A program made the translations under genes and the position numbers. Below are positions 18,187 through 27,404 of a stretch of 33,995 bases of DNA, in pieces (positions within the stretch are counted from its first letter, which is position 1; each line of letters starts with the position of its first letter). Source of the stretch: Candidatus Hinthialibacter antarcticus (lineage in GTDB: Bacteria > Hinthialibacterota > Hinthialibacteria > Hinthialibacterales > Hinthialibacteraceae). The notes under the pieces are model-generated. The model had not been told where the DNA came from. It was given only the letters and a program-made list of their open reading frames with translations, and searched no databases. The stretch spans positions 1 to 33,995 of the forward strand of contig JAVCCE010000024.1 in the NCBI GenBank assembly GCA_030765645.1. Direction: 5' to 3'.

Positions 18187-19260
18187 TCAACCCATGTCAC
18201 GCATACGTTTCAACTGATCTTCTTGCATTAAAGCATCAATCATTTCATCTAATTCTCCGCTCATAATGGCTTCTAAGCGGTGCAAAGTCAAGTTAATACG
18301 ATGGTCGGTCACCCGGTTTTGCGGAAAGTTATAGGTTCGGATGCGTCCGCTGCGGTCGCCGCTGCCGACCATTGATTTGCGTTGGGCGGCTTGTTCTTCG
18401 GCGAGACGGCTGCGTTCCATTTCAAATAAGCGGCTACGTAAGACCTTGAGCGCACGCGCCCGGTTTTTGTGTTGCGATTTTTCGTCCTGGCATGAAACCA
18501 CCAAACCGGTTGGAATGTGATTGATGCGCACGGCGGAATCGGTGGTGTTGACGCTTTGCCCGCCGGGGCCGGATGAACGAAACACGTCAATGCGGATATC
18601 TTCGTTTTTGACTTCAATGTCGACTTCTTCGGCTTCGGGCAAGACCGCGACGGTGGCGGCGGAAGTATGAATGCGGCCCGAGGCTTCCGTCTCAGGAACG
18701 CGCTGCACCCGGTGGCCTCCAGCTTCAAATTGCAGGCGGGAAAAAACGTCCTCGCCGCTGACGTTAAATATCACTTCCTTGAATCCGCCCAAGCCGGTTT
18801 CGTTTGACGACAATACTTCATATTTCCATCCCTGCGATTCGGCGTAGCGGCAGTACATGCGAAACAAGTCGCCCGCAAACAAGGCCGCTTCGTCGCCGCC
18901 GGTGCCGGCGCGTACTTCGATGATGGCGTTGCGGTCGCCGTAGGGGTCTTTGGGAATCAGGTGCTTCTGTAAAAGTTCGAGCAGTTCGCTTTCTTGTTCG
19001 CGCAGCTGCGGCAATTCGTCTTGCGCCATCTCGGCGAGTTCTTCGTCATCGCTTTGAACGGCTTCTTCTAGTTCGATGCGTTCGGCTTTTGTTTTTTTCC
19101 AACGATCAAAATCTTGCAGCACTGGCGAGAGTTCTGAATGGCGCTTGCTGAGTTTGGTCATGAGGTCGCGGTCTTTAGATGTTTCAGGATCGCTCAGCCG
19201 GGTTTCGAGGTTTTTAAATTCATCTTGTAGGCTCTGCAGTTTTTCTTCAATCAATTTCAT
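18187..19260 (-). CDS. prfA: Peptide chain release factor 1
   Basis: Recognises UAA and UAG stop codons in the ribosome and triggers peptide release. Length 357 is standard. The codon-recognition tripeptide of RF1 type is visible as PET within [20 protein letters not shown] (RF2 would have SPF). The catalytic GGQ is at residues 233-235 in [16 protein letters not shown], followed by [19 protein letters not shown]. The N-terminal coiled helices and the C-terminal helical domain are complete. It heads the prfA-prmC-TPR group and diverges from ppdK. Because RF1 reads UAG, its presence argues against general UAG reassignment in this organism, relevant to the amber codon in the DUF559 gene. Confidence 0.97.
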   Translation of the reverse strand: MKLIEEKLQSLQDEFKNLETRLSDPETSKDRDLMTKLSKRHSELSPVLQDFDRWKKTKAERIELEEAVQSDDEELAEMAQDELPQLREQESELLELLQKHLIPKDPYGDRNAIIEVRAGTGGDEAALFAGDLFRMYCRYAESQGWKYEVLSSNETGLGGFKEVIFNVSGEDVFSRLQFEAGGHRVQRVPETEASGRIHTSAATVAVLPEAEEVDIEVKNEDIRIDVFRSSGPGGQSVNTTDSAVRINHIPTGLVVSCQDEKSQHKNRARALKVLRSRLFEMERSRLAEEQAAQRKSMVGSGDRSGRIRTYNFPQNRVTDHRINLTLHRLEAIMSGELDEMIDALMQEDQLKRMRDMG

Positions 19261-19404
19261 AGTGGTCTCAATAAACGATAGGCAATCTATATACCGTGCA
19301 GCAATGTAACGGGCATAGGCTTGGTTCGCAACTGGCGCTGGCGGCTTTTATGAGCCAAAATGTAAAAGTTTAATTAATTTGAATCGAAAAAGTCGTCTTT
19401 GACC

Positions 19405-19434
19405 TTCACACTTATTAAGTTAGTCGACTATAAT
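19405..19434 (+). promoter_or_regulatory. Sigma70-type promoter for ppdK
   Basis: TTCACA at 19405-19410 and a consensus TATAAT at 19429-19434 are spaced by 18 bp in an AT-rich stretch. The leader to the ATG at 19532 would be about 90 bases. No riboswitch fold was recognised in it. Confidence 0.6.
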
Positions 19435-19531
19435 AATGCGTTTTGCATAACAGGATAGAAAGCACCAGGCATCATTCCCGGTCATACAACGGGATGGTAC
19501 ACAACTCTAGGTTAGGACGGGAAAAGTATCA

Positions 19532-22252
19532 ATGGCTAAGAAAAACGTTTACTTCTTCGGAAACGGCCGTGCAGACGGCAATGGCAAGATGGGGAATCTG
19601 TTGGGCGGAAAAGGCGCCAACCTGGCGGAAATGAGCAGCCTTAAAATTCCAGTACCCGCAGGATTCACAATCCCCACAGACATGTGCAACATCTACTACG
19701 CCAACAAAGGAAAATATACGCCCGCCTTCATCAAAGAGGTTAATGAAAACCTTGTAAAAATCGAACGCGCGATGAAGAAAAAATTCGGCGATCCCAAAAA
19801 CCCTCTGTTGTTGTCCGTCCGTTCGGGCGCGCGTAAATCCATGCCCGGCATGATGGAAACCATCCTCAACGTCGGCCTCAACGCTGACACCATCGCCGGC
19901 ATCGTCGCCAAAACCGGCAACGCCCGCTTCGCGTGGGATTCATACCGCCGCTTAATTCAGATGTACGCTGACGTCGTTATGGAAAAAGCCGCTGGCTTCG
20001 AACCCAAAGACGGCCAGGGCATCCGCGCTCAGTTGGAACGCGAACTGGAAGCGATCAAAAAGAAATACAAAGTCAAAAATGATCCAGACCTCAGCGCCGA
20101 ACAACTGCAAGAAGTCGTTGCGGCCTACAAAAAGAAAATCAAGCAAGTTCTGAAAAAGAACTTCCCAGATGACCCCAAAGAACAATTGTGGGGTTCCATC
20201 AATGCGGTCTTCCGTTCCTGGAACGGCAAGCGCGCCTTCGCTTATCGTAACATCGAAGGTATTCCTCACGACTGGGGTACAGCGGTTAACGTCCAGGCGA
20301 TGGTCTTTGGCAACATGGGCGAATCGTCCGCGACCGGCGTTGCGTTTACCCGCAATCCGGCGACTGGCGAAAACATTTTCTACGGCGAATGGCTGATTAA
20401 CGCTCAGGGCGAAGACGTGGTCGCGGGCATCCGCACCCCGGCGCCGATGGGCAAGAAGATGAAAAAAGAAACCGGCGCCAAAGAAGCCTCGCTGGAAGAA
20501 GCGTATCCGAAACTCTACAAAGAGCTCGATAGCATTCGTTTGCGTCTTGAGAAGCACTACAAAGACATGCTCGACGTCGAATTCACCATCGAAGAAGGCG
20601 TGTTGTGGATGCTGCAATGCCGCGTCGGCAAACGCAACGGCCCCGCCGCTGTGCAGATGGCCGTCGATATGAAAGACGAGCGCCTCATCAACGCCAAGAC
20701 TGCTGTCTTGCGCGTGACATCCGACCAATTGGACGAACTGCTCCACCCGATCATCGACCCGAAGGTCGAAGCCAAGACGAAAGTCATTTGCAAAGGCTTG
20801 CCTGCCGGTCCTGGCGGTGCAACGGGTCAAATTGTCTTCACGGCGGATGAAGCGGTGAAATGGCGCAAAGCCGGTAAGCAAGTTATTCTCGTTCGCGATG
20901 AAACCAACCCCGAAGACGTCGAAGGCATGCGCGCTGCAGAAGCCATCCTGACCGCTCGCGGCGGTATGACCAGCCACGCGGCTTTGGTTGCCCGCGGCTG
21001 GGGCAAATGCTGCATCGTCGGCGCTGGCTCCATCGAAATTGATTACAAAAAAGGCATTCTCACTGTTGGCGACGTGAAACTGAAAGAAGGCGCTTGGGTT
21101 TCGTTGAATGGAACCAAGGGCGTTGTCTATGAAGGCGCACTGCCATTGATCGAAGCGGGCGATGACAACAAATACCTCGATAAATTCTTGGCGATTTGTG
21201 ACACGATCCGCAGACTCAAAGTTCGCACCAACGCCGAAACCCCTGAAGACGCAAAGAAAGCGCTTGGCTTTGGCGCCGAAGGTATCGGCCTGTTCCGCAC
21301 CGAGCACATGTTCTACGGTAAAGGCTCCGAACAACCGCTGTCGAAATTACGCAAGATGATCATGTCTGAAACCGTCGAAGAGCGCAAAAAAGCGTTGAAA
21401 GAGCTTTATCCATTCGTAAAGAAAGACATCAAGGCGACCTTGCTGGCGATGAACGGCTTGCCCGTCACCTTCCGTCTGCTCGATCCTCCTTTGCACGAAT
21501 TTGTTCCGCACGAAAAAGCGGAAGTCGCCAAACTCTGCAAAGAGTTGAAGATCAGCCCGGCGGAATTTAAAAAACGCGCCGAAGCCCTCAGCGAAGTTAA
21601 CCCCATGATGGGCCATCGCGGCGTTCGTTTGGGCGTTACTTATCCCGAAGTTGCCGAAATGCAAATTCAGGCGATTCTCGAAGCTTCAGCGGAATTGTTG
21701 AAAGCCAAAAAGAAACCGCTTCCTGAAATCATGATTCCAGTTGTTAGCGCAACCAGCGAATTAGACGTAATGAAAGCCTTGGCGGAAGGCGTCTATAACG
21801 AAGTCTTGAAAAAGACCAAACTCAAAAAGATTCCTCACATGTTCGGTACGATGATCGAAATCCCGCGCGCTTGCCTGGTTGCGGACGACATCGCCGAAGT
21901 GGCGGAATTCTTCTCATTCGGCACCAACGATCTGACTCAGATGACCTTCGGCTACAGCCGCGACGACTCGGCGGGCTTCTTACACCAATACGTCGAAGAC
22001 GAATTGTTGGAGGGCGATCCGTTCCAGTCCATTGACGAGAGCGGCGTTGGCGAGTTGATCAAAGTTGCGGTCGAACGCGGTCAAAAAACCCGCAAGGGCA
22101 TCAAATTGGGCATCTGCGGCGAACACGGCGGCGATCCCAAATCGGTGTTCTTCTGCCACAAAGTCGGTTTGGATTATGTGTCCTGCTCGCCGTTCCGCGT
22201 ACCCATCGCGCGTCACGCGGCGGCCTGTGTCGCAGCGCTCGAAAAGAAATAA
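19532..22252 (+). CDS. ppdK: Pyruvate, phosphate dikinase
   Basis: Interconverts pyruvate + ATP + Pi and phosphoenolpyruvate + AMP + PPi, linking glycolysis and gluconeogenesis in the cytoplasm. The 906 residues contain all three parts. The N-terminal ATP-grasp nucleotide domain begins with MGNLLGGKGANLAEM and has VRSGARKSMPGMMETILNVG. The phosphohistidine domain has GGMTSHAALVARGWGKC with catalytic His482. The C-terminal TIM barrel has GLFRTEHMFYG, NPMMGHRGVRLG, FSFGTNDLTQMTFGYSRDD and GICGEHGGDP with catalytic Cys862. The 30-odd residues beyond the usual 870-880 lie mainly in a Lys-rich helical insertion near residues 170-215. The start follows GGACGGGA at workable distance. Its own promoter and terminator make it monocistronic. 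Confidence 0.97.
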   Translation: MAKKNVYFFGNGRADGNGKMGNLLGGKGANLAEMSSLKIPVPAGFTIPTDMCNIYYANKGKYTPAFIKEVNENLVKIERAMKKKFGDPKNPLLLSVRSGARKSMPGMMETILNVGLNADTIAGIVAKTGNARFAWDSYRRLIQMYADVVMEKAAGFEPKDGQGIRAQLERELEAIKKKYKVKNDPDLSAEQLQEVVAAYKKKIKQVLKKNFPDDPKEQLWGSINAVFRSWNGKRAFAYRNIEGIPHDWGTAVNVQAMVFGNMGESSATGVAFTRNPATGENIFYGEWLINAQGEDVVAGIRTPAPMGKKMKKETGAKEASLEEAYPKLYKELDSIRLRLEKHYKDMLDVEFTIEEGVLWMLQCRVGKRNGPAAVQMAVDMKDERLINAKTAVLRVTSDQLDELLHPIIDPKVEAKTKVICKGLPAGPGGATGQIVFTADEAVKWRKAGKQVILVRDETNPEDVEGMRAAEAILTARGGMTSHAALVARGWGKCCIVGAGSIEIDYKKGILTVGDVKLKEGAWVSLNGTKGVVYEGALPLIEAGDDNKYLDKFLAICDTIRRLKVRTNAETPEDAKKALGFGAEGIGLFRTEHMFYGKGSEQPLSKLRKMIMSETVEERKKALKELYPFVKKDIKATLLAMNGLPVTFRLLDPPLHEFVPHEKAEVAKLCKELKISPAEFKKRAEALSEVNPMMGHRGVRLGVTYPEVAEMQIQAILEASAELLKAKKKPLPEIMIPVVSATSELDVMKALAEGVYNEVLKKTKLKKIPHMFGTMIEIPRACLVADDIAEVAEFFSFGTNDLTQMTFGYSRDDSAGFLHQYVEDELLEGDPFQSIDESGVGELIKVAVERGQKTRKGIKLGICGEHGGDPKSVFFCHKVGLDYVSCSPFRVPIARHAAACVAALEKK

Positions 22253-22283
22253 GCGCTGTCTCATAGATTGAATCCGTAATCAA

Positions 22284-22313
22284 ACGGGGGCTGAATCCGG
22301 CCCCCGTTTTTTT
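22284..22313 (+). terminator. Rho-independent terminator of ppdK
   Basis: ACGGGGGC (22284-22291), an 8-base loop, GCCCCCGT (22300-22307), then a run of seven T including the last stem base. A GC-rich 8-bp stem with a T tract starting 31 bp after the stop codon is a textbook intrinsic terminator. Confidence 0.9.
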
Positions 22314-22421
22314 ATTCAATGGTTCTGAGTCGTGTAATTTCAGAATCAAACGCCAAGCCCTTGCCATTCGCCGCCAGATTCGGACAATAGCAGAGTTGTT
22401 AAATCACATCTGGAGGAACTC

Positions 22422-23468
22422 ATGTCTAATATTCGTCAAATCACAATCATGGCGCTTTGCGTCGTATGCGCGTTTGCGTTCGCAATCAGCGCGGGCGCAC
22501 AGAGCGAGTCTGAAGTACAAGGCAATTGGCAGGGAGAAGTCGACGGTTGGAGCGGACATTCGCTTCACGCCCAAGTGGTTGCGCTGGGCGGCGACAATTT
22601 TCGGGCGGTGTTGTTTTTAGATACCACCTTTCCCGAAAACCACCGTACCGAGATTAAGGGCAAAGCCATAAAGAACGTCGTCTATTGGACGGGCGACGCC
22701 ACGTTTCCTGGCATGGGAACGTTTAGCGTCAAAGCCGAAACCCGCTTCACGGGCAAAGGCGCCGATAAAAAAGGCGAACTGGCGGGAACCTTCACCAAAG
22801 ACGGTAAAACGTCGGTCTTCACCTTAAACAAAATATACATTCAATCGCCGACGCTGGGCCAGGACCCGCCCGCAGGCGCGAAAGTTTTGATCCCAAAAGA
22901 TTTGAAACCCGGTATGGACGACCAGGTCAACCAAAATTGGGAACGCGGCTACCGTTGGGCGATTAACAATGAAGGCGCCTTGGTCAGTAGCGGCAGTTCG
23001 CTGATTGCGAAATATGAATATCAGGACGCGCAGATTCACGTCGAATTTTCGACGCCGTTTGAACCCAACGACCGCGGCCAGGCGCGCGGAAACAGCGGCT
23101 GCTATGTGCATGGCCGCTATGAAGTGCAGGTGCTCGACAGTTTCGGCGATCCTCCGGCGGACAACCTGTGCGGCGGCATCTATCAGCAATTGGTCCCGCG
23201 TATTTGCGCGGCGCTGCCTCCCGGCGAATGGCAGACGTACGACATTACCTTTATCGCGCCCAAGTTTGACGCGAGTGGAAAGAAGACCAAGAACGCGATT
23301 CTGACCATCGTGCACAACGGCGAAACCATTCACGATCAACGCGAACTCAAACACGGCACCCCGGGCGGAATTGGCGGCAAAGAAGCGCCTTTGGGCCGCA
23401 TGTTGTTGCAAGACCACACTGACAACGGCCTGCGTTACCGTAATATCTGGATCAAACCACTGAAGTAG
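22422..23468 (+). CDS. Secreted DUF1080 (3-keto-disaccharide hydrolase-like) protein
   Basis: A 348-residue exported protein. A signal peptide covers residues 1-26 (FAFAISAGAQ, cleavage near GAQS). Residues 27-150 form a beta-rich N-terminal domain with repeated GEVDGWSGH/ELAGTFTKDG-like turns. The C-terminal DUF1080 domain (about 160-347) has the concanavalin-like marks AQIHVEFSTPFEPNDRGQ, RGNSGCYVHGRYEVQVLDSF, CGGIYQQLVPR, GEWQTYDITFIAP and RMLLQDHTDNGLRYRNIWIKP. DUF1080 proteins are beta-jelly-roll proteins, some of which hydrolyse 3-keto-glycosides, and they are abundant in polysaccharide-degrading lineages. Here it is a single gene between two terminators, so the substrate is not hinted at by neighbours. 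TGGAGGAACTC just before the ATG is a strong ribosome binding site. Confidence 0.92.
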   Translation: MSNIRQITIMALCVVCAFAFAISAGAQSESEVQGNWQGEVDGWSGHSLHAQVVALGGDNFRAVLFLDTTFPENHRTEIKGKAIKNVVYWTGDATFPGMGTFSVKAETRFTGKGADKKGELAGTFTKDGKTSVFTLNKIYIQSPTLGQDPPAGAKVLIPKDLKPGMDDQVNQNWERGYRWAINNEGALVSSGSSLIAKYEYQDAQIHVEFSTPFEPNDRGQARGNSGCYVHGRYEVQVLDSFGDPPADNLCGGIYQQLVPRICAALPPGEWQTYDITFIAPKFDASGKKTKNAILTIVHNGETIHDQRELKHGTPGGIGGKEAPLGRMLLQDHTDNGLRYRNIWIKPLK

Positions 23469-23499
23469 TTTACGCAAAATTCAAATTGTATGAACGATG

Positions 23500-23529
23500 G
23501 GGGCACAGAGCGCTGTGCCCCTATTTTTT
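23500..23529 (+). terminator. Rho-independent terminator of the DUF1080 gene
   Basis: GGGGCACAG (23500-23508), loop AGCG, CTGTGCCCC (23513-23521), then TATTTTTT. It begins 32 bp after the stop codon. Confidence 0.9.
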
Positions 23530-23556
23530 GCGCCCAAATAAAATCACGCAGCCTAC

Positions 23557-23580
23557 TCCCTCTCCCGGCGGGAGAGGGGA
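23557..23580. repeat. Solo copy of the CCCTCTCCC/GGGAGAGGG palindrome
   Basis: TCCCTCTCCC-GGCG-GGAGAGGGGA-type hairpin in the short space between the DUF1080 gene and the converging radical SAM gene. It shares its core with the inverted repeats that frame the DUF559 gene and with 2141-2174. Confidence 0.75.
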
Positions 23581-23656
23581 TGAGTTTTCACATTTACATT
23601 TCGTTTTCAATTGAATCATACAGTGAAGAAAAATGGGACGCGGGGTTGGGTTCTTT

Positions 23657-25090
23657 CTACACCGCTTTGGCTTTGGCGCCCCAGGCGAGCAGACGGATTC
23701 CGGCGCGAGCTTTGCGGACGAACTCGTTCCAGTTTCGTAGTTCCAACACGCGCTTCATGATGTAACCGCCGCGCATGTAAAACCGGTTGTATCCCCATTG
23801 CATCAGGTTGATGAGTTCTTCTTCGCTCATCACTTCCGTCCATAATTTCGGGCGGAAGTCAGGGCTGGGGTTGCGTGAAAACTCGCGCCAATAGTCGTTT
23901 TGGTAGAGGCCGGTTTTGAAGGCCATGCGGTAGAGTTCGGTCGCGGGGAAGGGCGTCGCGACCGAGAGGTGAATGAAATCGGCGTCGAGACGCCGCGCAA
24001 ACTCGATGGTTTCGATGGCTTGCTCTTTGGTCTCGCCGGGGTTGCCGATCATAAAATAGCCCAGGGTGGTGATTCCGCGTTTTTTGGTTTCGCGAAATAC
24101 CTCGCGGGTGCGGTTGAGGTCGATGCCTTTTTTGAGCACTTTGGTGATTTCCTCGGTGCCCGCTTCGACGCCGTAGTGCAGCCGGGTCACGCCCGACGCC
24201 GCCATCGCGTCAAGCATCGGCTCGGTGATGGTGTTGATGTGCGCGCGCGAATCCCACTTGATGGTCAGGCCGCGCTTGCGATAGAGGCGGCAGATTTCCA
24301 TCACGCGGTCGCGGCGGATGGTAAACGTGTCGTCGTAAATGAAAATCTCTTTGATGCCCATGCGCTCGCAGGCTTCCATCTCATCGACTACGCTCTGCGG
24401 GCTGCGGTAGCGAAACTGCTTGCCGAGATGGGGGCGGTCGCAGAAAATGCACTGCATGGGGCAGCCGCGGCTCGACATCATGGTGGTGATGGGCGTCTCT
24501 CGGGCGAGCACGGAGTAATAGCGGTCTTGCGGCACCAGATGGCGCGCGGGCATGGGCAATGCATCGAGGTCTTGATTGAGCGCCACCGCCGGCGTCAGTT
24601 TGATCTCGCCGTTTTGTTTGTAGCCGATCCCATTGACCGTCGAAGGATCGCGTCCTTCTGATAATGCGTTGACCAGGTCGGCGGTGGTTTTTTCGCCTTC
24701 GCCGATGACGATGTAATCAACCTGGGGAATCTGCAACGTCTCATTCGGGTAGATATATACATGCGGCCCACCGAACATCACGGGGATATTCGGGTCAATC
24801 GACTTCACCACTTTTGCCGCCAGCGTCGCGTCAATGAGCGTGAAGGTCATCGCCTGAATGCCGACCACGTCCGGCTTGCGGCGGCGGATTTCCGCTTCCA
24901 AGCCATCGTAATCGAGGCCATCGAGAATCGCGTCGAGAATCTCAACCGTATGGTCAGTCTGTTGTTCTAAAAACGCCGCGACGTAGAGCAGCCCCAGCGG
25001 TGGATACGCGCCGGTCTCTTCATCGACCACGCTGGGCACGTTGGTCGTAATCATGTTGAATTCGGGCGGCTGAATCAATAATACTTTCAT
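23657..25090 (-). CDS. B12-binding radical SAM protein
   Basis: A 477-residue cytoplasmic metalloenzyme. The N-terminal domain (1-150) is the cobalamin-binding Rossmann fold typical of class B radical SAM enzymes: MKVLLIQPPEF, YPPLGLLYVAAFLE, DVVGIQAMTFT, VMFGGPHVYIYP and YIVIGEGEKT. The radical SAM barrel begins with the cluster motif C210-x3-C214-x2-C217 (SSRGCPMQCIFCDRPH). It continues with IFIYDDTFTI, RLHYGVEAGTEEITKVLKKG and GYFMIGNPGETKEQ. The C-terminal ~90 residues are helical with many aromatics, as in enzymes that methylate or rearrange unactivated carbons (hopanoid, BchE-like or P-methylase groups). The substrate cannot be named from sequence alone. The gene is alone and diverges from purB with about 146 bp between. 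Confidence 0.92.
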   Translation of the reverse strand: MKVLLIQPPEFNMITTNVPSVVDEETGAYPPLGLLYVAAFLEQQTDHTVEILDAILDGLDYDGLEAEIRRRKPDVVGIQAMTFTLIDATLAAKVVKSIDPNIPVMFGGPHVYIYPNETLQIPQVDYIVIGEGEKTTADLVNALSEGRDPSTVNGIGYKQNGEIKLTPAVALNQDLDALPMPARHLVPQDRYYSVLARETPITTMMSSRGCPMQCIFCDRPHLGKQFRYRSPQSVVDEMEACERMGIKEIFIYDDTFTIRRDRVMEICRLYRKRGLTIKWDSRAHINTITEPMLDAMAASGVTRLHYGVEAGTEEITKVLKKGIDLNRTREVFRETKKRGITTLGYFMIGNPGETKEQAIETIEFARRLDADFIHLSVATPFPATELYRMAFKTGLYQNDYWREFSRNPSPDFRPKLWTEVMSEEELINLMQWGYNRFYMRGGYIMKRVLELRNWNEFVRKARAGIRLLAWGAKAKAV

Positions 25091-25236
25091 GATTATGGTT
25101 GCATTTCTTTCTTGCGCGGCATACTTGTTAGTATATCAAATGCGCATAAATTGACAGCGTCAAGTAAATCGCGGTCTTCGGCGGCAGCAGTCTGGGATGT
25201 ATCCTAAATTCAATATCATTATTATGGAGGCATTCG

Positions 25237-26532
25237 ATGATCGAACGCTATACCCGGCCTGAAATGGGCACTATCTGGAGCGAGGAGTTTCGCTTCAATA
25301 CCTGGTTGCAGGTCGAAATCGCCGCCTGCGTGGCGCACAACAAACTCGGCGTTGTTCCCGACGACGCGCTGCAAGAGATCAAAACCAAAGCCAGGTTCGA
25401 CATCGAACGCATTAAAGAGATCGAAAAGACGTGCGACCATGAAACCATCGCGTTTCTTACAAACGTGGCCGAATACGTCGGCCCCGCCTCGCGCTACATC
25501 CATTATGGAATGACCTCGTCCGACAAACTCGATACCGCCACTGCGCTGCAACTGGTCGCCGCCAGCGATTTGCTGCTCGAAGATATCAAGACGCTGCACA
25601 AATCCGTTGGCGCCCTCGCCAAGAAACACAAACACACCATCATGGTGGGCCGCAGCCACGGCATTCACGCCGAGCCGATTACTTTCGGCCTCAAGGTTGC
25701 AATCTGGTATACCGAATTGGGGCGCCACCTTGAACGCATGGAACGCGCGCGCGACACCATCCGCGTCGGCAAAGTGTCTGGCTCTGTCGGGACCTTTTCG
25801 CATATTGATATGCGCGTTGAAGAGATTGTCTGCGATGAACTCGGCCTCGAAGCGGCGGGCGTTAGCAACCAGATCGTCCAGCGCGACCGCCATGCGGAAT
25901 GGCTGGCGGCTATCGCGGGCGTCGGCGCGACGCTCGAAAAAATCGCGGTCGAAATTCGCGGCCTGCAACGCACCGAAGTACGTGAGGTTCAGGAGCCGTT
26001 CCCACCGGGCAACAAAGGCTCGTCGTCGATGCCCCACAAAAAGAACCCCAACCTCAGCGAGCGTATCACCGGCTTGGCGCGGTTGCTGCGCGGTTATGCT
26101 ATCACCGGGTGGGAAAACGTCGCGCTGTGGCATGAACGCGACATCTCTCATTCATGCGTCGAACGCGTGTCGCTGACCGACGCGTCGATCCTGCTCGATT
26201 ACATGTTGGAGCGCATGAACTGGATCATTGAGAACCTCATCGTCGATCCCGACCGCATGAAGCACAATCTTGATTCGACCCACGGCGTGGTCTTCTCACA
26301 AAAAATATTGTTAGCATTAGCCCTCAAAGGCATGTCGCGTGAGGACGCCTACAAGATCGTGCAGGAAACCTCGCTGCGTATTTGGGGTTCGGACGCGATG
26401 TTGATTGACGAACTCAAAGCCAACGCTGATGTCAAAAAACATTTAAGCGACGATGAGATCGACGCCTGCTTCCAATGCGACGAAATCCTGGTCAACGCCG
26501 ACAAAATTTTTGAACGCATCGGCTTGGGGTGA
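25237..26532 (+). CDS. purB: Adenylosuccinate lyase
   Basis: Cleaves adenylosuccinate to AMP + fumarate and SAICAR to AICAR + fumarate, in purine synthesis. The 431-residue length fits the short bacterial type (MIERYTRPEMGTIWSEEFRF start). The fumarase/aspartase superfamily blocks are visible: IHYGMTSSDKLDTATALQL, GRSHGIHAEPITFGLK with the catalytic His, and the signature GSSSMPHKKNPNLSERI at residues 261-277, in which Ser263 or its neighbour on the mobile loop is the general base. The C-terminal helices are complete. TGGAGG upstream of the ATG is a strong ribosome binding site. The gene stands alone, with no other pur genes nearby. Confidence 0.96.
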   Translation: MIERYTRPEMGTIWSEEFRFNTWLQVEIAACVAHNKLGVVPDDALQEIKTKARFDIERIKEIEKTCDHETIAFLTNVAEYVGPASRYIHYGMTSSDKLDTATALQLVAASDLLLEDIKTLHKSVGALAKKHKHTIMVGRSHGIHAEPITFGLKVAIWYTELGRHLERMERARDTIRVGKVSGSVGTFSHIDMRVEEIVCDELGLEAAGVSNQIVQRDRHAEWLAAIAGVGATLEKIAVEIRGLQRTEVREVQEPFPPGNKGSSSMPHKKNPNLSERITGLARLLRGYAITGWENVALWHERDISHSCVERVSLTDASILLDYMLERMNWIIENLIVDPDRMKHNLDSTHGVVFSQKILLALALKGMSREDAYKIVQETSLRIWGSDAMLIDELKANADVKKHLSDDEIDACFQCDEILVNADKIFERIGLG

Positions 26533-26550
26533 GATTATATACATTCCAGG

Positions 26551-26830
26551 GTAGGGTGGGCTCGCGAAGCAGCCCACCATGAAATTTGATTACATATGGG
26601 AAGGCGAAAGCGCAATGTTGAGATTACTGCCGTTTTCATTGGTGGGTTAAGAACCCACCCTACCGTTCTTTGAACGGATTGGGTTGGGTTGAGTGTGAAT
26701 CAAATGTAGGGCGGATCATTTTCGACCCGCCGAATGATGGTTTAATAAATCCGGTGGGTCGATAATACGCGACCCATCCTGCCTTTGCTAATTGTTTGAG
26801 TCATTGCGAGCGAAGCGAAGCAATCTCGGA
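26551..26830. repeat. Cluster of five hairpin repeats between purB and the AT-rich island
   Basis: This 338-bp gap has no gene but holds five palindromic units. 26551-26580 is GTAGGGTGGGCT / core / AGCCCACC. 26641-26664 is GGTGGGTTAAGAACCCACC plus CTAC. 26705-26731 is GTAGGGCGGATC / core / GACCCGCC. 26753-26782 is GGTGGGTCG / core / CGACCCATCC. 26801-26830 is TCATTGCGAGCGAAGCGAAG plus CAATCTC. The first four share the outer frame GTAGGG(T/C)GGG...CCCRCC but have different centres. The spacing and cores are not regular, so this is not a CRISPR. Confidence 0.85.
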
Positions 26831-26870
26831 TTCAGTCACACGAAAAGTTGGGCAAAATCTTAAAATTGCT

Positions 26871-27374
26871 TCAAGATTTGCCGCCGCTTCGCGACGCTTT
26901 GCTCTTGCCACCCCGCCCTGATCTGATTCTTTCTATTATTTCTTCTCCTTCTTCAGGGGATATTTTTTCTAATGTGAACTTTGATCCCCAATTTTCGAAT
27001 TTTGTGTCTAAATATAAATAGTTTATCTGATTTGGATTTGTCGTTAGTTGTAATTGAATCGATGAGAGAAAGCGATGGTCGCATTGTATTGTAGTTTCAG
27101 AAGGAATAACCGTGAAATAAGTAAAAGATTTTGATGCAACCGTTCCTCTTAGTTGACCATTAGCATATACAGAAACTCCTTTTGGTGCATCTGTACTAAC
27201 TGATCCATCGCAAATTACTACAATAACTGCTTCATCATTACTTGGTTCTGGAATGGTCTCATTTTTGTCTACTATAACCTCATTATATACCCCCTGAGAA
27301 TCAAAATAGCCTCTTGTACTATTTGCTGAGCATCCACATAACAAAAGAATTATAAAAGCGTATGATAATTTCAT
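26871..27374 (-). CDS. Small lipoprotein in AT-rich island
   Basis: A 167-residue exported lipoprotein. The signal region MKLSYAFIILLLCGCSAN has a lipobox LLCGC with the modified Cys at residue 15. The mature part has strand-rich segments (AVIVVICDGS, GVSVYANGQLRGTVASKSFTYF, IQLQLTTNPNQINYLYLD). These resemble the DUF2846-type lipoprotein fold, where a 'vyvngq..g.l..gsy.....pG' pattern is usual; this match is tentative. The tail is Arg/Gly/Lys/Ser-rich. The start at 27374 is chosen because GGAG sits 7 bases upstream; the ATG at 27386 lacks one. Base composition is clearly poorer in G+C than in neighbouring genes. It is probably cotranscribed with the DUF4268-like gene, whose stop lies about 30 bp upstream. 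Confidence 0.7.
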   Translation of the reverse strand: MKLSYAFIILLLCGCSANSTRGYFDSQGVYNEVIVDKNETIPEPSNDEAVIVVICDGSVSTDAPKGVSVYANGQLRGTVASKSFTYFTVIPSETTIQCDHRFLSSIQLQLTTNPNQINYLYLDTKFENWGSKFTLEKISPEEGEEIIERIRSGRGGKSKASRSGGKS

Positions 27375-27404
27375 GCTTATCTCCATTGCGTTTAAAGTTA
27401 TTTG

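Noticed and set aside
19952-21334. 460-codon open frame on the minus strand inside ppdK
   Set aside because: It lies wholly antisense to a complete pyruvate phosphate dikinase with all catalytic motifs. Its Phe/Ala/Asp/Val-rich product is typical of the mirror of a GC-biased coding frame and has no family marks.
23900-24661. 253-codon plus-strand frame opposite the radical SAM gene
   Set aside because: The opposite strand encodes the radical SAM cluster motif and cobalamin domain; this frame is a composition-driven shadow.
25130-25163. Promoter for the radical SAM gene from TTGACG and TATACT boxes on the minus strand
   Set aside because: The two boxes are 22 bp apart, too far for a standard promoter.
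25222-26151. 309-codon open frame on the minus strand inside purB
   Set aside because: Antisense to the conserved purB signature regions; Phe/Arg/Asp-rich mirror translation without domain features or ribosome binding site.
26551-26830. Possible CRISPR array
   Set aside because: The units are palindromic, of different length and with unequal spacing, and belong to at least two families; there are no constant repeats with unique spacers and no cas genes.
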